Part shown: positions 53,927 through 62,322 of the stretch, piece by piece
Layout of the letters: the number at the start of each line of letters is the position of its first letter
Numbering within the stretch: the stretch's first letter is position 1
Assembly (NCBI GenBank): GCA_963820105.1
Contig: CAWFYI010000001.1
Coordinates: 124,001-188,000, forward strand
Direction of reading: 5' to 3'
DNA from: CAWFYI01 sp963820105
GTDB taxonomy: Bacteria > Patescibacteriota > Saccharimonadia > Saccharimonadales > UBA4665
DNA length: 64,000 bases
Notes under the pieces: generated by a model
The model's database searches: none
The model's input: the letters and a program-made list of their open reading frames with translations, nothing else
What the model was told of the DNA's origin: nothing
Translations under genes and position numbers: made by a program

Positions 53927-54703
53927 ATGGCTATCAGTCTTATAAAAGTCAATGACGTGACCCAGGACTTCCAGGTGGGAACTGAAACCATAACACCGCT
54001 TAAGAAGGTCAGCTTCGACATAGCGGAGAACAGCTTCAACATCATCTATGGTTCATCGGGCAGCGGCAAATCAACGTTGCTGAACGTGCTGACCGGACTT
54101 CAACGTCCTACCAGCGGTTCGGTACTGTTTGAAGGCCGCGAAGTCTACAGTCTGCCCTCTGACGATCTGGCGCATTTCCGCGCCAATCGTATTGGCTTCG
54201 TGTACCAGACTAACTACTGGGTAAAGAGCCTGAATGTCATCGACAACGTCGCCATGTCGCTTTATTTTCTGGGCTACAACAGGAGCAAATCCTACAAAGT
54301 CGCTATGAACGCCCTGGAGCGCGTGAATATGGGCGACTACGCCAAGAAATACCCGGTGTTGCTATCCGGCGGCGAGCAGCAGCGTATAGCGATGGCGCGC
54401 GCATTAGCCACGGATCCGCTGTTCGTTATTGCCGACGAACCGACCGGCAGTCTGGACAGTAAGAACGGCGACATGATAATGAATCTTCTTAGGAGTTGCC
54501 AGGAAGATCTGAAGCGTACGGTCATATTGGTCACGCATAACATGGAATACCTTCCTCTGGCGGACAAACTCCTGCACATAGAAGACGGCACCCTGCAGGA
54601 AATGCGGCAGGATTCGATCCATGCTACCACCCAGGAGCTTCTGCGCGACATGCAAAACCGTATAAATAGGCTGGCGAGAACCAAGCACCATGCAACAAGA
54701 TAA
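53927..54703 (+). CDS. ABC transporter ATP-binding protein, MacB/LolD type
   Basis: 258 residues. Walker A GSSGSGKST, Q-loop FVYQTNYWVKSLNVIDNVAM, signature LSGGEQQRIAMARAL, Walker B LFVIADEPTGSLDSKNGD, H-loop VTHNMEY. It follows the giant protein after one base and overlaps the permease by 14 bases. These mechanotransmission-type transporters act on periplasmic or surface substrates rather than moving them through the membrane. Confidence 0.92.
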   Translation: MAISLIKVNDVTQDFQVGTETITPLKKVSFDIAENSFNIIYGSSGSGKSTLLNVLTGLQRPTSGSVLFEGREVYSLPSDDLAHFRANRIGFVYQTNYWVKSLNVIDNVAMSLYFLGYNRSKSYKVAMNALERVNMGDYAKKYPVLLSGGEQQRIAMARALATDPLFVIADEPTGSLDSKNGDMIMNLLRSCQEDLKRTVILVTHNMEYLPLADKLLHIEDGTLQEMRQDSIHATTQELLRDMQNRINRLARTKHHATR

Positions 54704-55931
54704 ACCTCCGTCGCCAAAGGCGCCGCCACAGAAGAAAAAGTACACGTCCATACCGCCGTCCATGCTTGTCTACATAGCCTGGCACAACCTTATACATAAG
54801 AAGCTGCGCACTTTCCTGACCATATTCGGCGTAATCATAGGTATAGGCGCGATCTTTTTCCTGCTGTCTTTTGGTATCGGCCTGCAGCGCCTTGTGACCA
54901 GCCAGGTAGTCGGCAATCAATCCGTGAAATCAATCGATGTTTCTACCCCGAACTCCAAGATTATCAAGCTTGACCAGACCAGTTTCGTAAAGATGAAAAA
55001 CCTGCCCCATGTCGCGCAGATAGGAGGCACTTACTCGTATGCCGGAAGCCTGAAGGCCAGAGGCAGTGAAGTGGACACCATAGTATATGGTATTGACAGC
55101 AATTATCAACAGATGGATAACCTTGCTCTTAGCCACGGACGGCTTCTTACGGTCAAAGATAGCAAAGCAATCCTTATAAACAATACTGCCCTTAGGTCGA
55201 TCGGCATCCCAGATAGCGATAAATCTATCGGCAAACCGCTTACCCTGCGCATCCCTCTGCTCTCACAGAACAAGTCTGACATCAACAGCCAGTTCACCAT
55301 AGTAGGCATAGTGGAGTCGGGCGGCGGCAACGAGGTCTATACACCTGCCGGCATATTCTCTGCCGCGGGTCTGGACGTGTACAGCCAGATAAAGATAGAA
55401 GTGGATACTTCGGGCAACGTGCATAACCTACGGAAACAGATTGAAAGCATGGGATTCCTGACCACTTCGCCCATAGACACAGTCGATCAGATAAATCAGA
55501 TTTTTAAATTCTTCAACATAATGCTGACCGGTTTCGGAGCCATCGGCATGATAGTAGCTGTTCTGGGCATGTTCAACACGCTGACCATATCGTTGTTGGA
55601 GCGCACCAAGGAGATTGGACTTATGGTGGCATTGGGCGGGCGCAACAGGGATATGCGCCGGCTCTTTGTATTTGAAGCCGTACTGCTGTCGCTGACCGGA
55701 GCTATCGCCGGAATCATAGGCGCCGTCATCACCGGACAGGTAATAAATACAGTCATGAACAGACTATCCCATAGCCGCGGTGTCACGCAGAGTTTCCAAC
55801 TTTTCGCATTCCCGTGGTGGCTGATAGCGGGCACCATTATGTTCATGCTTGGCGTCGGCCTGGCCGTGGTGTACTTCCCCGCGCGCCGCGCCGAACATAT
55901 AAGTCCCATTGACGCTCTTCGACGGGAATAA
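54690..55931 (+). CDS. MacB/FtsX-type ABC permease
   Basis: 413 residues. A Pro/Lys-rich cytoplasmic N-terminus, first helix (FLTIFGVIIGIGAIFFLLSFGIGLQ), a large extracytoplasmic domain (about 75-265) and three C-terminal helices (IMLTGFGAIGMIVAVLGMFNTL; ERTKEIGLMVALGGRNRDMRRLF is the coupling motif). It pairs with the preceding ATPase. No MacA-type adaptor is seen; the giant surface protein may be the partner or substrate. Confidence 0.9.
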   Translation: MQQDKPPSPKAPPQKKKYTSIPPSMLVYIAWHNLIHKKLRTFLTIFGVIIGIGAIFFLLSFGIGLQRLVTSQVVGNQSVKSIDVSTPNSKIIKLDQTSFVKMKNLPHVAQIGGTYSYAGSLKARGSEVDTIVYGIDSNYQQMDNLALSHGRLLTVKDSKAILINNTALRSIGIPDSDKSIGKPLTLRIPLLSQNKSDINSQFTIVGIVESGGGNEVYTPAGIFSAAGLDVYSQIKIEVDTSGNVHNLRKQIESMGFLTTSPIDTVDQINQIFKFFNIMLTGFGAIGMIVAVLGMFNTLTISLLERTKEIGLMVALGGRNRDMRRLFVFEAVLLSLTGAIAGIIGAVITGQVINTVMNRLSHSRGVTQSFQLFAFPWWLIAGTIMFMLGVGLAVVYFPARRAEHISPIDALRRE

Positions 55932-55969
55932 CTTGGGTTTAACCTTAAACGCGGTAAAATAGGACATAT

Positions 55970-58570
55970 ATGAATTTCAATCGCGGCAATGGCACCTCCG
56001 GCCTTAGCAAACAGGAACAACACAAACTCGATGAAGATATGGTCATGCTATTGCTGCAGGTGCCGCGAACCAACGACAAAAAAGAGCTGGCTGCCGAACA
56101 GATGTTCGCGTCGTTGCATGGCCTGCTGATGTCGCCTTCTCAGAAGATTTTCCAGAGTGCGCATCGCGTGCGGATCAGCTTCGAGATAGCTGTGATGTCC
56201 AAGCGTATCGGCTTCTACGTATGCGTGCCCAAGTACCTGAAGGATTTTGTGGAAGAGCAGATATATGCACAATATCCGAACGTGCAGATTTCCGAGGTTA
56301 CAGACTTTTCGCACGAAGCAGGCCAGACAGGTACGGCCATGCTGGCCGCCGAGTTGCGCCTGAGCAACAACCAGGCCTTGCCTATTAAGACTTTCCAGAG
56401 CTTCGAGGTCGACCCTCTGGCCGCCATCACCGCCACGCTAGCCAAGTTCGAAGAAGGCGAGGAAGCCTGGATACAGCTTGTCATGCAGCCGGCTTCAAAG
56501 AACTGGCACAGGAAGAGTGAGCGCTATATCAGCGGGCTGCGTGGCGGCGGTTCCGGTTCGACAGCTGGCACATTCTTGAAGGCCCTGTCCGGTCCGCCCG
56601 AACACGACAAAGCCCAGCCCAAACTGACCGAATACGACCAGGCTCGCGCTAGCGGCGCGGAAGAAAAAAGCCATAAACTGGCCTTCGAAACCTCTTTGCG
56701 CATAATCTACCGCGGCAACGTCACTTCCCATCAGGCCAGCCTGCGCATCCAATCCATCATTGCCAGCTATAAGCAATTTAATACCACTTATATGAACGGG
56801 TTCGAGCAGGCGCGCGTCACCAGGGACCTAGGCATGCTGGCGCAGTACAGGGCGCGTAAACTCAGCGGCCGCAAGTCACTCCTGAACATCGAGGAGGTCG
56901 CCACGCTTTGCCATCTGCCGCACACCAACGTCGAGACTCCATACATACTATGGGCGCCAAGCCAGGTGGCCGAGCCGCCGGCCAACCTGCCTATAGCTAC
57001 GGATGACAACCGGGAAGAGGTCAGCCCCATCGCTGCGACCAACTTCCGCGGCCAGCATCTGTCCTTCGGCCTAAAAAGAGCTGACCGCGGCCGCCACATG
57101 TACATCCTGGGTCAGACCGGCGTCGGTAAATCCGGCCTGTTGGAGCTTATGACCATATCTGATATCCACAGTCCCTATGGTTTCGCGGTGATCGATCCGC
57201 ACGGCGACTATGCCCTTAACGTGCTCCGGCGCATTCCCGCCCAGCGCGCCGATGACGTCATCTACTTCAACCCGGCCGACGTGGACTTCCCGATAGCTTT
57301 CAACCCAATGGAAGTTCCTGACCCCAAGCTCCGTACGCACACAGCTTCGGAAATCATAGGCGTGCTCAAGCGCATGTTCGAATCGTGGGGCCCGCGCCTT
57401 GAATACATTCTACGTTACAGCTTACTGGCGCTATTGGAATATCCGGATTCTACTATGCTGGACATCACGCGTATTCTGACGGAAAAGGGCTTTCGCAAGG
57501 ACGTCATGTCCCATGTGACCGACCCGGTGGTGCGCAACTTCTGGGAGGTCGAGTTCGTCACCTGGAACGACAAATTCGCCGCCGAAGCCGTGGCTCCGGT
57601 TCTGAACAAGGTCGGCGCCTTCACCGCCAATCCGCTGGTGCGCAACATCATCGGCCAGCCCAAGAGCAGTTTTAATATCCGTCACATCATGGACAATCGC
57701 AAAATCCTCATAGTGAACCTAAGCCGCGGACAGGTAGGCGAGGATAACGCGGCCCTACTTGGCGCCCTGTTGGTCACCAAGATCCAGCTGGCTTCCATGA
57801 GCCGGGCCGACATACACGCCGATGATCGCATACCGTTCTACCTGTACGTCGACGAATTCCAACACTTTGCTACTGACAGTTTCGCGACCATCTTGAGCGA
57901 AGCCCGCAAATATGCCCTGAACCTGACCGTCGCCAACCAGTACATCGCCCAGATGTCGATTGACGTCAAGGACGCCGTGTTCGGCAACGTCGGCTCAATG
58001 ATAGCCTTCCGCATGGGCGCCGACGACGCCCGCACCATGCAGAAATATTTCGAGCCCAAGTTCGAGGAATACGACCTGGTGCACATGAACAACCGCAACT
58101 TCGTAATCAACATGACCATCGACGGCGAAAAGACCCAGGCCTTTTCAGGCACCACACTGGACTTGCCGGACCAGGAGTTCGACCAGACGCCTCATATCAT
58201 CGAGCAATCCCGCCAACATTACGCTATATCGCGCGCGTCGGCGGAAGAGTACATACACAGGCATTACGAAATCGACGCCAAGCCCGAGTCTGTGCAGCGC
58301 AGCCATGCCAAAGCCCCTCGCGCCAAAACCCATCCGGCTAAACGGGCAGAACCGGCACCGGAATCCAGACCGGCCGCCAAGCCGGAGAAGCCAGATAAAT
58401 CGGCCACGCCCTCGTCAGGTACGGCTTCCGGCATGGGCCATGCCGCCGTAGGTTCCGTAGTAGAACGCGTCAAACTGAAGCGCCGCCGCAAGCGCAACCG
58501 CAATAAAAAGCCCAAGGAAAGTCTAGCCGAGACTGACAAGACCGACGAGCGCACCATCTTCAAACGCTAA
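55970..58570 (+). CDS. T4SS-type DNA-translocase ATPase (TraG/HerA-like, DUF87)
   Basis: 866 residues. An N-terminal domain of about 330 residues (VMLLLQVPRTNDKKELAAEQMFASLHGLL) is the one found in front of the ATPase in Patescibacteria T4SS-like proteins. The ATPase has Walker A GQTGVGKSG (about 381-389), IDPHGDY and Walker B LYVDEFQHF (about 625-633). The C-terminus is a Lys/Arg-rich disordered tail (KLKRRRKRNRNKK). It may power DNA uptake or transfer, or a secretion or pilus machine. TAAAAT at 55955-55960, nine bases before the ATG. Confidence 0.85.
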   Translation: MNFNRGNGTSGLSKQEQHKLDEDMVMLLLQVPRTNDKKELAAEQMFASLHGLLMSPSQKIFQSAHRVRISFEIAVMSKRIGFYVCVPKYLKDFVEEQIYAQYPNVQISEVTDFSHEAGQTGTAMLAAELRLSNNQALPIKTFQSFEVDPLAAITATLAKFEEGEEAWIQLVMQPASKNWHRKSERYISGLRGGGSGSTAGTFLKALSGPPEHDKAQPKLTEYDQARASGAEEKSHKLAFETSLRIIYRGNVTSHQASLRIQSIIASYKQFNTTYMNGFEQARVTRDLGMLAQYRARKLSGRKSLLNIEEVATLCHLPHTNVETPYILWAPSQVAEPPANLPIATDDNREEVSPIAATNFRGQHLSFGLKRADRGRHMYILGQTGVGKSGLLELMTISDIHSPYGFAVIDPHGDYALNVLRRIPAQRADDVIYFNPADVDFPIAFNPMEVPDPKLRTHTASEIIGVLKRMFESWGPRLEYILRYSLLALLEYPDSTMLDITRILTEKGFRKDVMSHVTDPVVRNFWEVEFVTWNDKFAAEAVAPVLNKVGAFTANPLVRNIIGQPKSSFNIRHIMDNRKILIVNLSRGQVGEDNAALLGALLVTKIQLASMSRADIHADDRIPFYLYVDEFQHFATDSFATILSEARKYALNLTVANQYIAQMSIDVKDAVFGNVGSMIAFRMGADDARTMQKYFEPKFEEYDLVHMNNRNFVINMTIDGEKTQAFSGTTLDLPDQEFDQTPHIIEQSRQHYAISRASAEEYIHRHYEIDAKPESVQRSHAKAPRAKTHPAKRAEPAPESRPAAKPEKPDKSATPSSGTASGMGHAAVGSVVERVKLKRRRKRNRNKKPKESLAETDKTDERTIFKR

Positions 58571-58608
58571 ACTTGCAATATCCTTATTTTAAAGTATAAT
58601 TAGTTATT

Positions 58609-59379
58609 ATGTCTGCGTTTCCAGAAGGCGAAAAGGCTGACGCGCCGGATCCTACACATGAAGCAGGTTTTGTTTTGCCCGAGCAAGACCTGGATAGCAT
58701 GTCATACGAAGAAATAGCATTGGATTGGGTTCAAAGAGTAGTTGCCCTATCGCCGATTATTGATAAATACGTGATTTCTTCCGAGGGTATATTACTGCAC
58801 GACCAGGCTAGGACACGGCACCAAGCTCGTTATAGTGAATTTCCTACAGACGAAGACGCTGAAATGGAAAGGCGCAAACAGGAATTAGCCGACGAGCTAA
58901 AAGGAATCACCAACAATGATCCGGGCGTGGTAGAGAAAAATAAATTTCTAGCGCTGCTGCTGAGCCGGATTGATGGAACGCATCAACTAGATGCCATACT
59001 GAATGGCGACTTAACGGATATTGCTGAGCATGAGATTAAAAGAGCTATCACGGATGAAAAAATTGCTAATGGCGAGGAAGTAGATGAAGATGTTGTTGAC
59101 GCCATAGTGAGTGGCGCAGTGGTTGTGGATCCTGAAATCGAGGACATTGAAGTTGAGGAGGCCGAAGAATCAGACGAGAACTCAAGAGACGGGTCTGATG
59201 TTTTTGATGCTTTGGCACAAATGCAGGCTGACCATACGATTAATACGATTGTATCCTTATGGAGCCTAAGGAGGTATGCCGATAGCGTCTACAATAATGA
59301 CATGATATACATAAATCAATTCCTGGGCTTGTTTGGAATTTATAACGCCGGCAAAGCCGCTGTCCAAGACCAGGAATAA
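58609..59379 (+). CDS. Acidic helical hypothetical protein
   Basis: 256 residues, no membrane segment, strongly acidic with a Glu/Asp-rich stretch (DPEIEDIEVEEAEESDEN) near residues 180-205. The N-terminal DSMSYEEIALDWVQRVVALSPIIDKY and C-terminal NTIVSLWSLRRYADSVYNND parts look folded and helical. Family not recognised. Base composition is more AT-rich than its neighbours. TATAAT at 58595-58600, eight bases before the ATG. Confidence 0.65.
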   Translation: MSAFPEGEKADAPDPTHEAGFVLPEQDLDSMSYEEIALDWVQRVVALSPIIDKYVISSEGILLHDQARTRHQARYSEFPTDEDAEMERRKQELADELKGITNNDPGVVEKNKFLALLLSRIDGTHQLDAILNGDLTDIAEHEIKRAITDEKIANGEEVDEDVVDAIVSGAVVVDPEIEDIEVEEAEESDENSRDGSDVFDALAQMQADHTINTIVSLWSLRRYADSVYNNDMIYINQFLGLFGIYNAGKAAVQDQE

Positions 59380-59417
59380 TTCACACCAAAATACACCTTG
59401 CTTGATATACTGAGCTA

Positions 59418-60125
59418 ATGAGCGATAATCCATCTGCACATCCGGAGGAGCCGCACAAGTCGCATCGCGCGAACTGGCTGAGAGCCGGAGTACTAGGGGC
59501 GGATGACGGCATCGTATCGACTTCCAGCCTGATGCTGGGCGTGTTGGCTGCATCTGCAAGCCGTTCTGCCATACTTACTGCCGGTATAGCCGGTCTGGCT
59601 GCGGGCGCTTTGTCCATGGCAGTTGGCGAATATGTTTCCGTTAGCTCGCAGCGGGATTCGGAGAGGGCTGACATAGCCATGGAAAGGCGTTCTCTGTCTG
59701 AAAACCCCAAGGAAGAGCTGGCTGAGCTGACCTCGATTTACGAAAGCCGCGGCCTGGAGCCCAAGCTGGCTCGCCAGGTCGCCGAACAGATGCATAAGCA
59801 CGACGCGCTTGACGCGCATGCGCGCGATGAGCTGAATCTGGACCAGGAAGCACTGGTTAATCCTTTGCAGGCGGCGTTATCGTCAGGGGTAGCCTTTTCC
59901 GTAGGCGCGCTGGTGCCGATTCTGGCGGCAGTGGTATCGAAAGGCCATGCGGACGGTCTGATCCTGGTAATCGCATCGCTGACCGCGCTTGCCATATCGG
60001 GCGCCATCGGCGCTTTCATAGGCGGCGGCCACAGGATTAAGGCTGCCAGCCGGGTCTTTATCGGCGGCGGTGCGGCCATGGCCATAACGGCTTTCATCGG
60101 CCATCTGATCGGTCATAGCCTCTAA
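59418..60125 (+). CDS. VIT1/CCC1-family iron/manganese transporter
   Basis: 235 residues with five helices. The family start GVLGADDGIVSTSSLMLGV, the metal-site helix AAGALSMAVGEYVSVSSQRDSERADI and the cytoplasmic Glu-rich metal-binding part (EERR-like, about 75-130) are present. It moves Fe2+ or Mn2+ out of the cytoplasm. TATACT at 59406-59411 lies six bases before the ATG. Confidence 0.93.
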   Translation: MSDNPSAHPEEPHKSHRANWLRAGVLGADDGIVSTSSLMLGVLAASASRSAILTAGIAGLAAGALSMAVGEYVSVSSQRDSERADIAMERRSLSENPKEELAELTSIYESRGLEPKLARQVAEQMHKHDALDAHARDELNLDQEALVNPLQAALSSGVAFSVGALVPILAAVVSKGHADGLILVIASLTALAISGAIGAFIGGGHRIKAASRVFIGGGAAMAITAFIGHLIGHSL

Positions 60126-60196
60126 TCTCATTAAAGATTTAACGTTATCGGCATGAATTCTGCGTGCTTTTCACCTCGTAGGGTAAAATAGATTGG

Positions 60197-61024
60197 ATGA
60201 GCAACAAGCGATACCTCCGGGAACAGTCGATCGCCTTGACTCTTACGGTAGTGACGTTCATCGCTCTGATCAGCGTGCTATGGCTGGAAGTCAACGTCTT
60301 GAACCGCCATCTCAGCGACAAGATTGCCGTGAGGATCCGCCTGGCCGACGTGCTGGTAGGCGCTACCGTATATCTTAAAACGGCCATAGACTTCGTTATC
60401 TTCATAGCCCAGCTCATGAGCAAGAATTCCGGCCTGAAAGGCCGGATCGGCATAGAGATCGGCACCGCCTTGGGCAACGGCATAGGCACCATGCTCATTC
60501 TGTTAATATGGGCGTTCTTCCAGGAAGTGCCCTGGCTGCTGGCGATCATGATAGTGGTCGCTGCTCTGGTTCTGCTCCGTCTGGCCCAAGACACCCTGGT
60601 GCATGCCAGGAACTATCACCCCAGATTTGAAGGATTAATAGACGGTTTTGAAAGAGGGCTGTCTGCCTTTAACAAATTCACCGACCCGGTTCTGTCGCGC
60701 ATCGTTCCGTCGCAAAGCATGCGCGTCGAACACAAGCGCACGCTCTTCGCCCTGCTGGCCATGGCTTTCACGGTTCCGTTCATATTAGGTCTGGACGATT
60801 TCGCGGGCTACGTGCCACTGTTTAGCATAGTCAACGTCTTCGGGTTCTCCATCGGTGCTATGCTGGCTCACACGGTCCTGAATATTTCTCTTTATATATC
60901 ACCTGGCCGCACTATAAAGGTCGTCAAGAATCCGGTACTTTCACTGGTGGGTAGTATAGCGTTTATCGGACTGGCCGCATGGGGATTCATAGAAGCTTTC
61001 AGACTGCTATTCCTGCACGCCTAA
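60197..61024 (+). CDS. Multi-pass membrane protein, unknown function
   Basis: 275 residues with about seven helices in two halves joined by a basic loop (LVHARNYHPRFEGLIDGFERG). The second half repeats the pattern of the first (FALLAMAFTVPFILGLDDFAGYVP). I cannot assign a family. TAAAAT at 60184-60189, seven bases before the ATG. It precedes the flavin module but has its own promoter and may be unrelated. Confidence 0.7.
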   Translation: MSNKRYLREQSIALTLTVVTFIALISVLWLEVNVLNRHLSDKIAVRIRLADVLVGATVYLKTAIDFVIFIAQLMSKNSGLKGRIGIEIGTALGNGIGTMLILLIWAFFQEVPWLLAIMIVVAALVLLRLAQDTLVHARNYHPRFEGLIDGFERGLSAFNKFTDPVLSRIVPSQSMRVEHKRTLFALLAMAFTVPFILGLDDFAGYVPLFSIVNVFGFSIGAMLAHTVLNISLYISPGRTIKVVKNPVLSLVGSIAFIGLAAWGFIEAFRLLFLHA

Positions 61025-61095
61025 TCTCAGCCGCTCCTCAGGCAAGTACTATAACATGGACTCAATACCATAATACGTATAGTTATAATAAGCCT

Positions 61096-61581
61096 ATGAA
61101 GAAAATCGCACTCTCGGCATTTGTAATCGCGTCCTTTCTGCTGTATAGCTTCGGCCTCAGGAACAGCGACTCCTCTTTGCTGGTTTCCCCCAAGACATCT
61201 TCAGGCGGACAGGGCGGTGCGTCCGCTGCTTCGGGCAGTACGTCCGCCGCCGGTGGCAGTGCTTCGTCATCGGGCGGCACGTATGCCAGCTCCGGCGCCA
61301 GCTACAAAGACGGCACGTACACGGGATCCGTGGCAGATGCTTACTACGGTAACATCCAGGTCCAGGCTGTCATAAAGGGCGGCAAGATTACCCAGGTCAA
61401 ATTTCTGCAATACCCCAACGATCGCCCTAACTCGGTAGCCATAAACCAGCAGGCCATGCCCTATCTTCAGCAGGAAGCCATCCAGGTCCAAAGCGCGCAT
61501 GTCAACGGCGTATCGGGCGCCACGGACACCAGTATAGCTTTCATCCAGTCATTGTCATCGGCATTGTCGCAGGCCATGTAG
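61096..61581 (+). CDS. Exported FMN-binding domain protein (NqrC/RnfG-like)
   Basis: 161 residues. A signal/anchor helix (KKIALSAFVIASFLLYSFGL), a Ser/Gly-rich linker (about 30-75) and an FMN_bind domain (YKDGTYTGSVADAYYGNIQVQAVIKGGKITQVKFLQYP). The motif SGAT (residues 140-143) in GVSGATDTS should carry covalent FMN on Thr143, added by ApbE. TATAAT at 61084-61089 six bases before the ATG. The ApbE gene follows after three bases. Confidence 0.9.
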   Translation: MKKIALSAFVIASFLLYSFGLRNSDSSLLVSPKTSSGGQGGASAASGSTSAAGGSASSSGGTYASSGASYKDGTYTGSVADAYYGNIQVQAVIKGGKITQVKFLQYPNDRPNSVAINQQAMPYLQQEAIQVQSAHVNGVSGATDTSIAFIQSLSSALSQAM

Positions 61582-61584
61582 CTT

Positions 61585-62322
61585 ATGAAGAAAACCGAGC
61601 TTATCATGGGCATGCCGGTTACCGTGGAAATTCCGCGTGCGGCCGGCGCCTCTTCGGCCGTCGCCGATACCTTCGATTTCTTTCGAAAGGTCGACGAACG
61701 CTACAGCACCTATAAACCCGGCAGTGAAATATCCAAGATAAACTCCGGCCTGCCGCGCAGCCGTTGGAGCAATGAGATGAAGGAGGTCCTGCGCTTGTGT
61801 GACCAGACCAAACGGGAAACCGGCGGTTTCTTCGACATTATGCGCGGCGGCAAGCGCGATCCGTCAGGGCTGGTCAAAGGCTGGGCCATCAACCGTGCGG
61901 CCGAACGCCTGAAAAAGCGCGGTGTACACGATTTCTGCGTAGAAGCCGGCGGCGATTTCCAAGTCTGCGGCACCAATGCGGCCGGCGGACCGTGGAAGAT
62001 CGGCATCCGCAACCCGTTCAATCGCGACGAAATCGTAAAAGTCGTCGCGGTATCGCGCGAGGGCGTGGCTACTTCCGGCACGGCCGTACGCGGCCAGCAC
62101 ATATATGACCCGCACCAGCCCGGCAAGCTCGTCGAGGACATCAGAAGCCTGACCGTCATCGGACCGGACATCTACGAGGCCGATCGTTTCGCCACGGCAG
62201 CATTCGCCATGGGCAGGGACGGCATCGCGTTCATCGAGTCGCTGGACGGCCTCGAGGGCTATATGATAGATGCCGGGAAGACCGCTACGTTCACGAGCGG
62301 CTTTGAAAGGTATGCAGTCTGA
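61585..62322 (+). CDS. apbE: FAD:protein FMN transferase ApbE
   Basis: 245 residues, shorter than many ApbE proteins and without a signal peptide, so it works inside the cell or lost its export signal. ELIMGMPVTVEIPR, DERYSTYKPGSEISKINSG, PSGLVKGWAINRAAERLKKRG and the Mg/flavin site EAGGDFQVCG with the end DADRFATAAFAMG (here YEADRFATAAFAMG) are family hallmarks. It attaches FMN to Thr in FMN-binding domains such as the protein encoded just upstream. It overlaps the next gene by one base. Confidence 0.93.
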   Translation: MKKTELIMGMPVTVEIPRAAGASSAVADTFDFFRKVDERYSTYKPGSEISKINSGLPRSRWSNEMKEVLRLCDQTKRETGGFFDIMRGGKRDPSGLVKGWAINRAAERLKKRGVHDFCVEAGGDFQVCGTNAAGGPWKIGIRNPFNRDEIVKVVAVSREGVATSGTAVRGQHIYDPHQPGKLVEDIRSLTVIGPDIYEADRFATAAFAMGRDGIAFIESLDGLEGYMIDAGKTATFTSGFERYAV

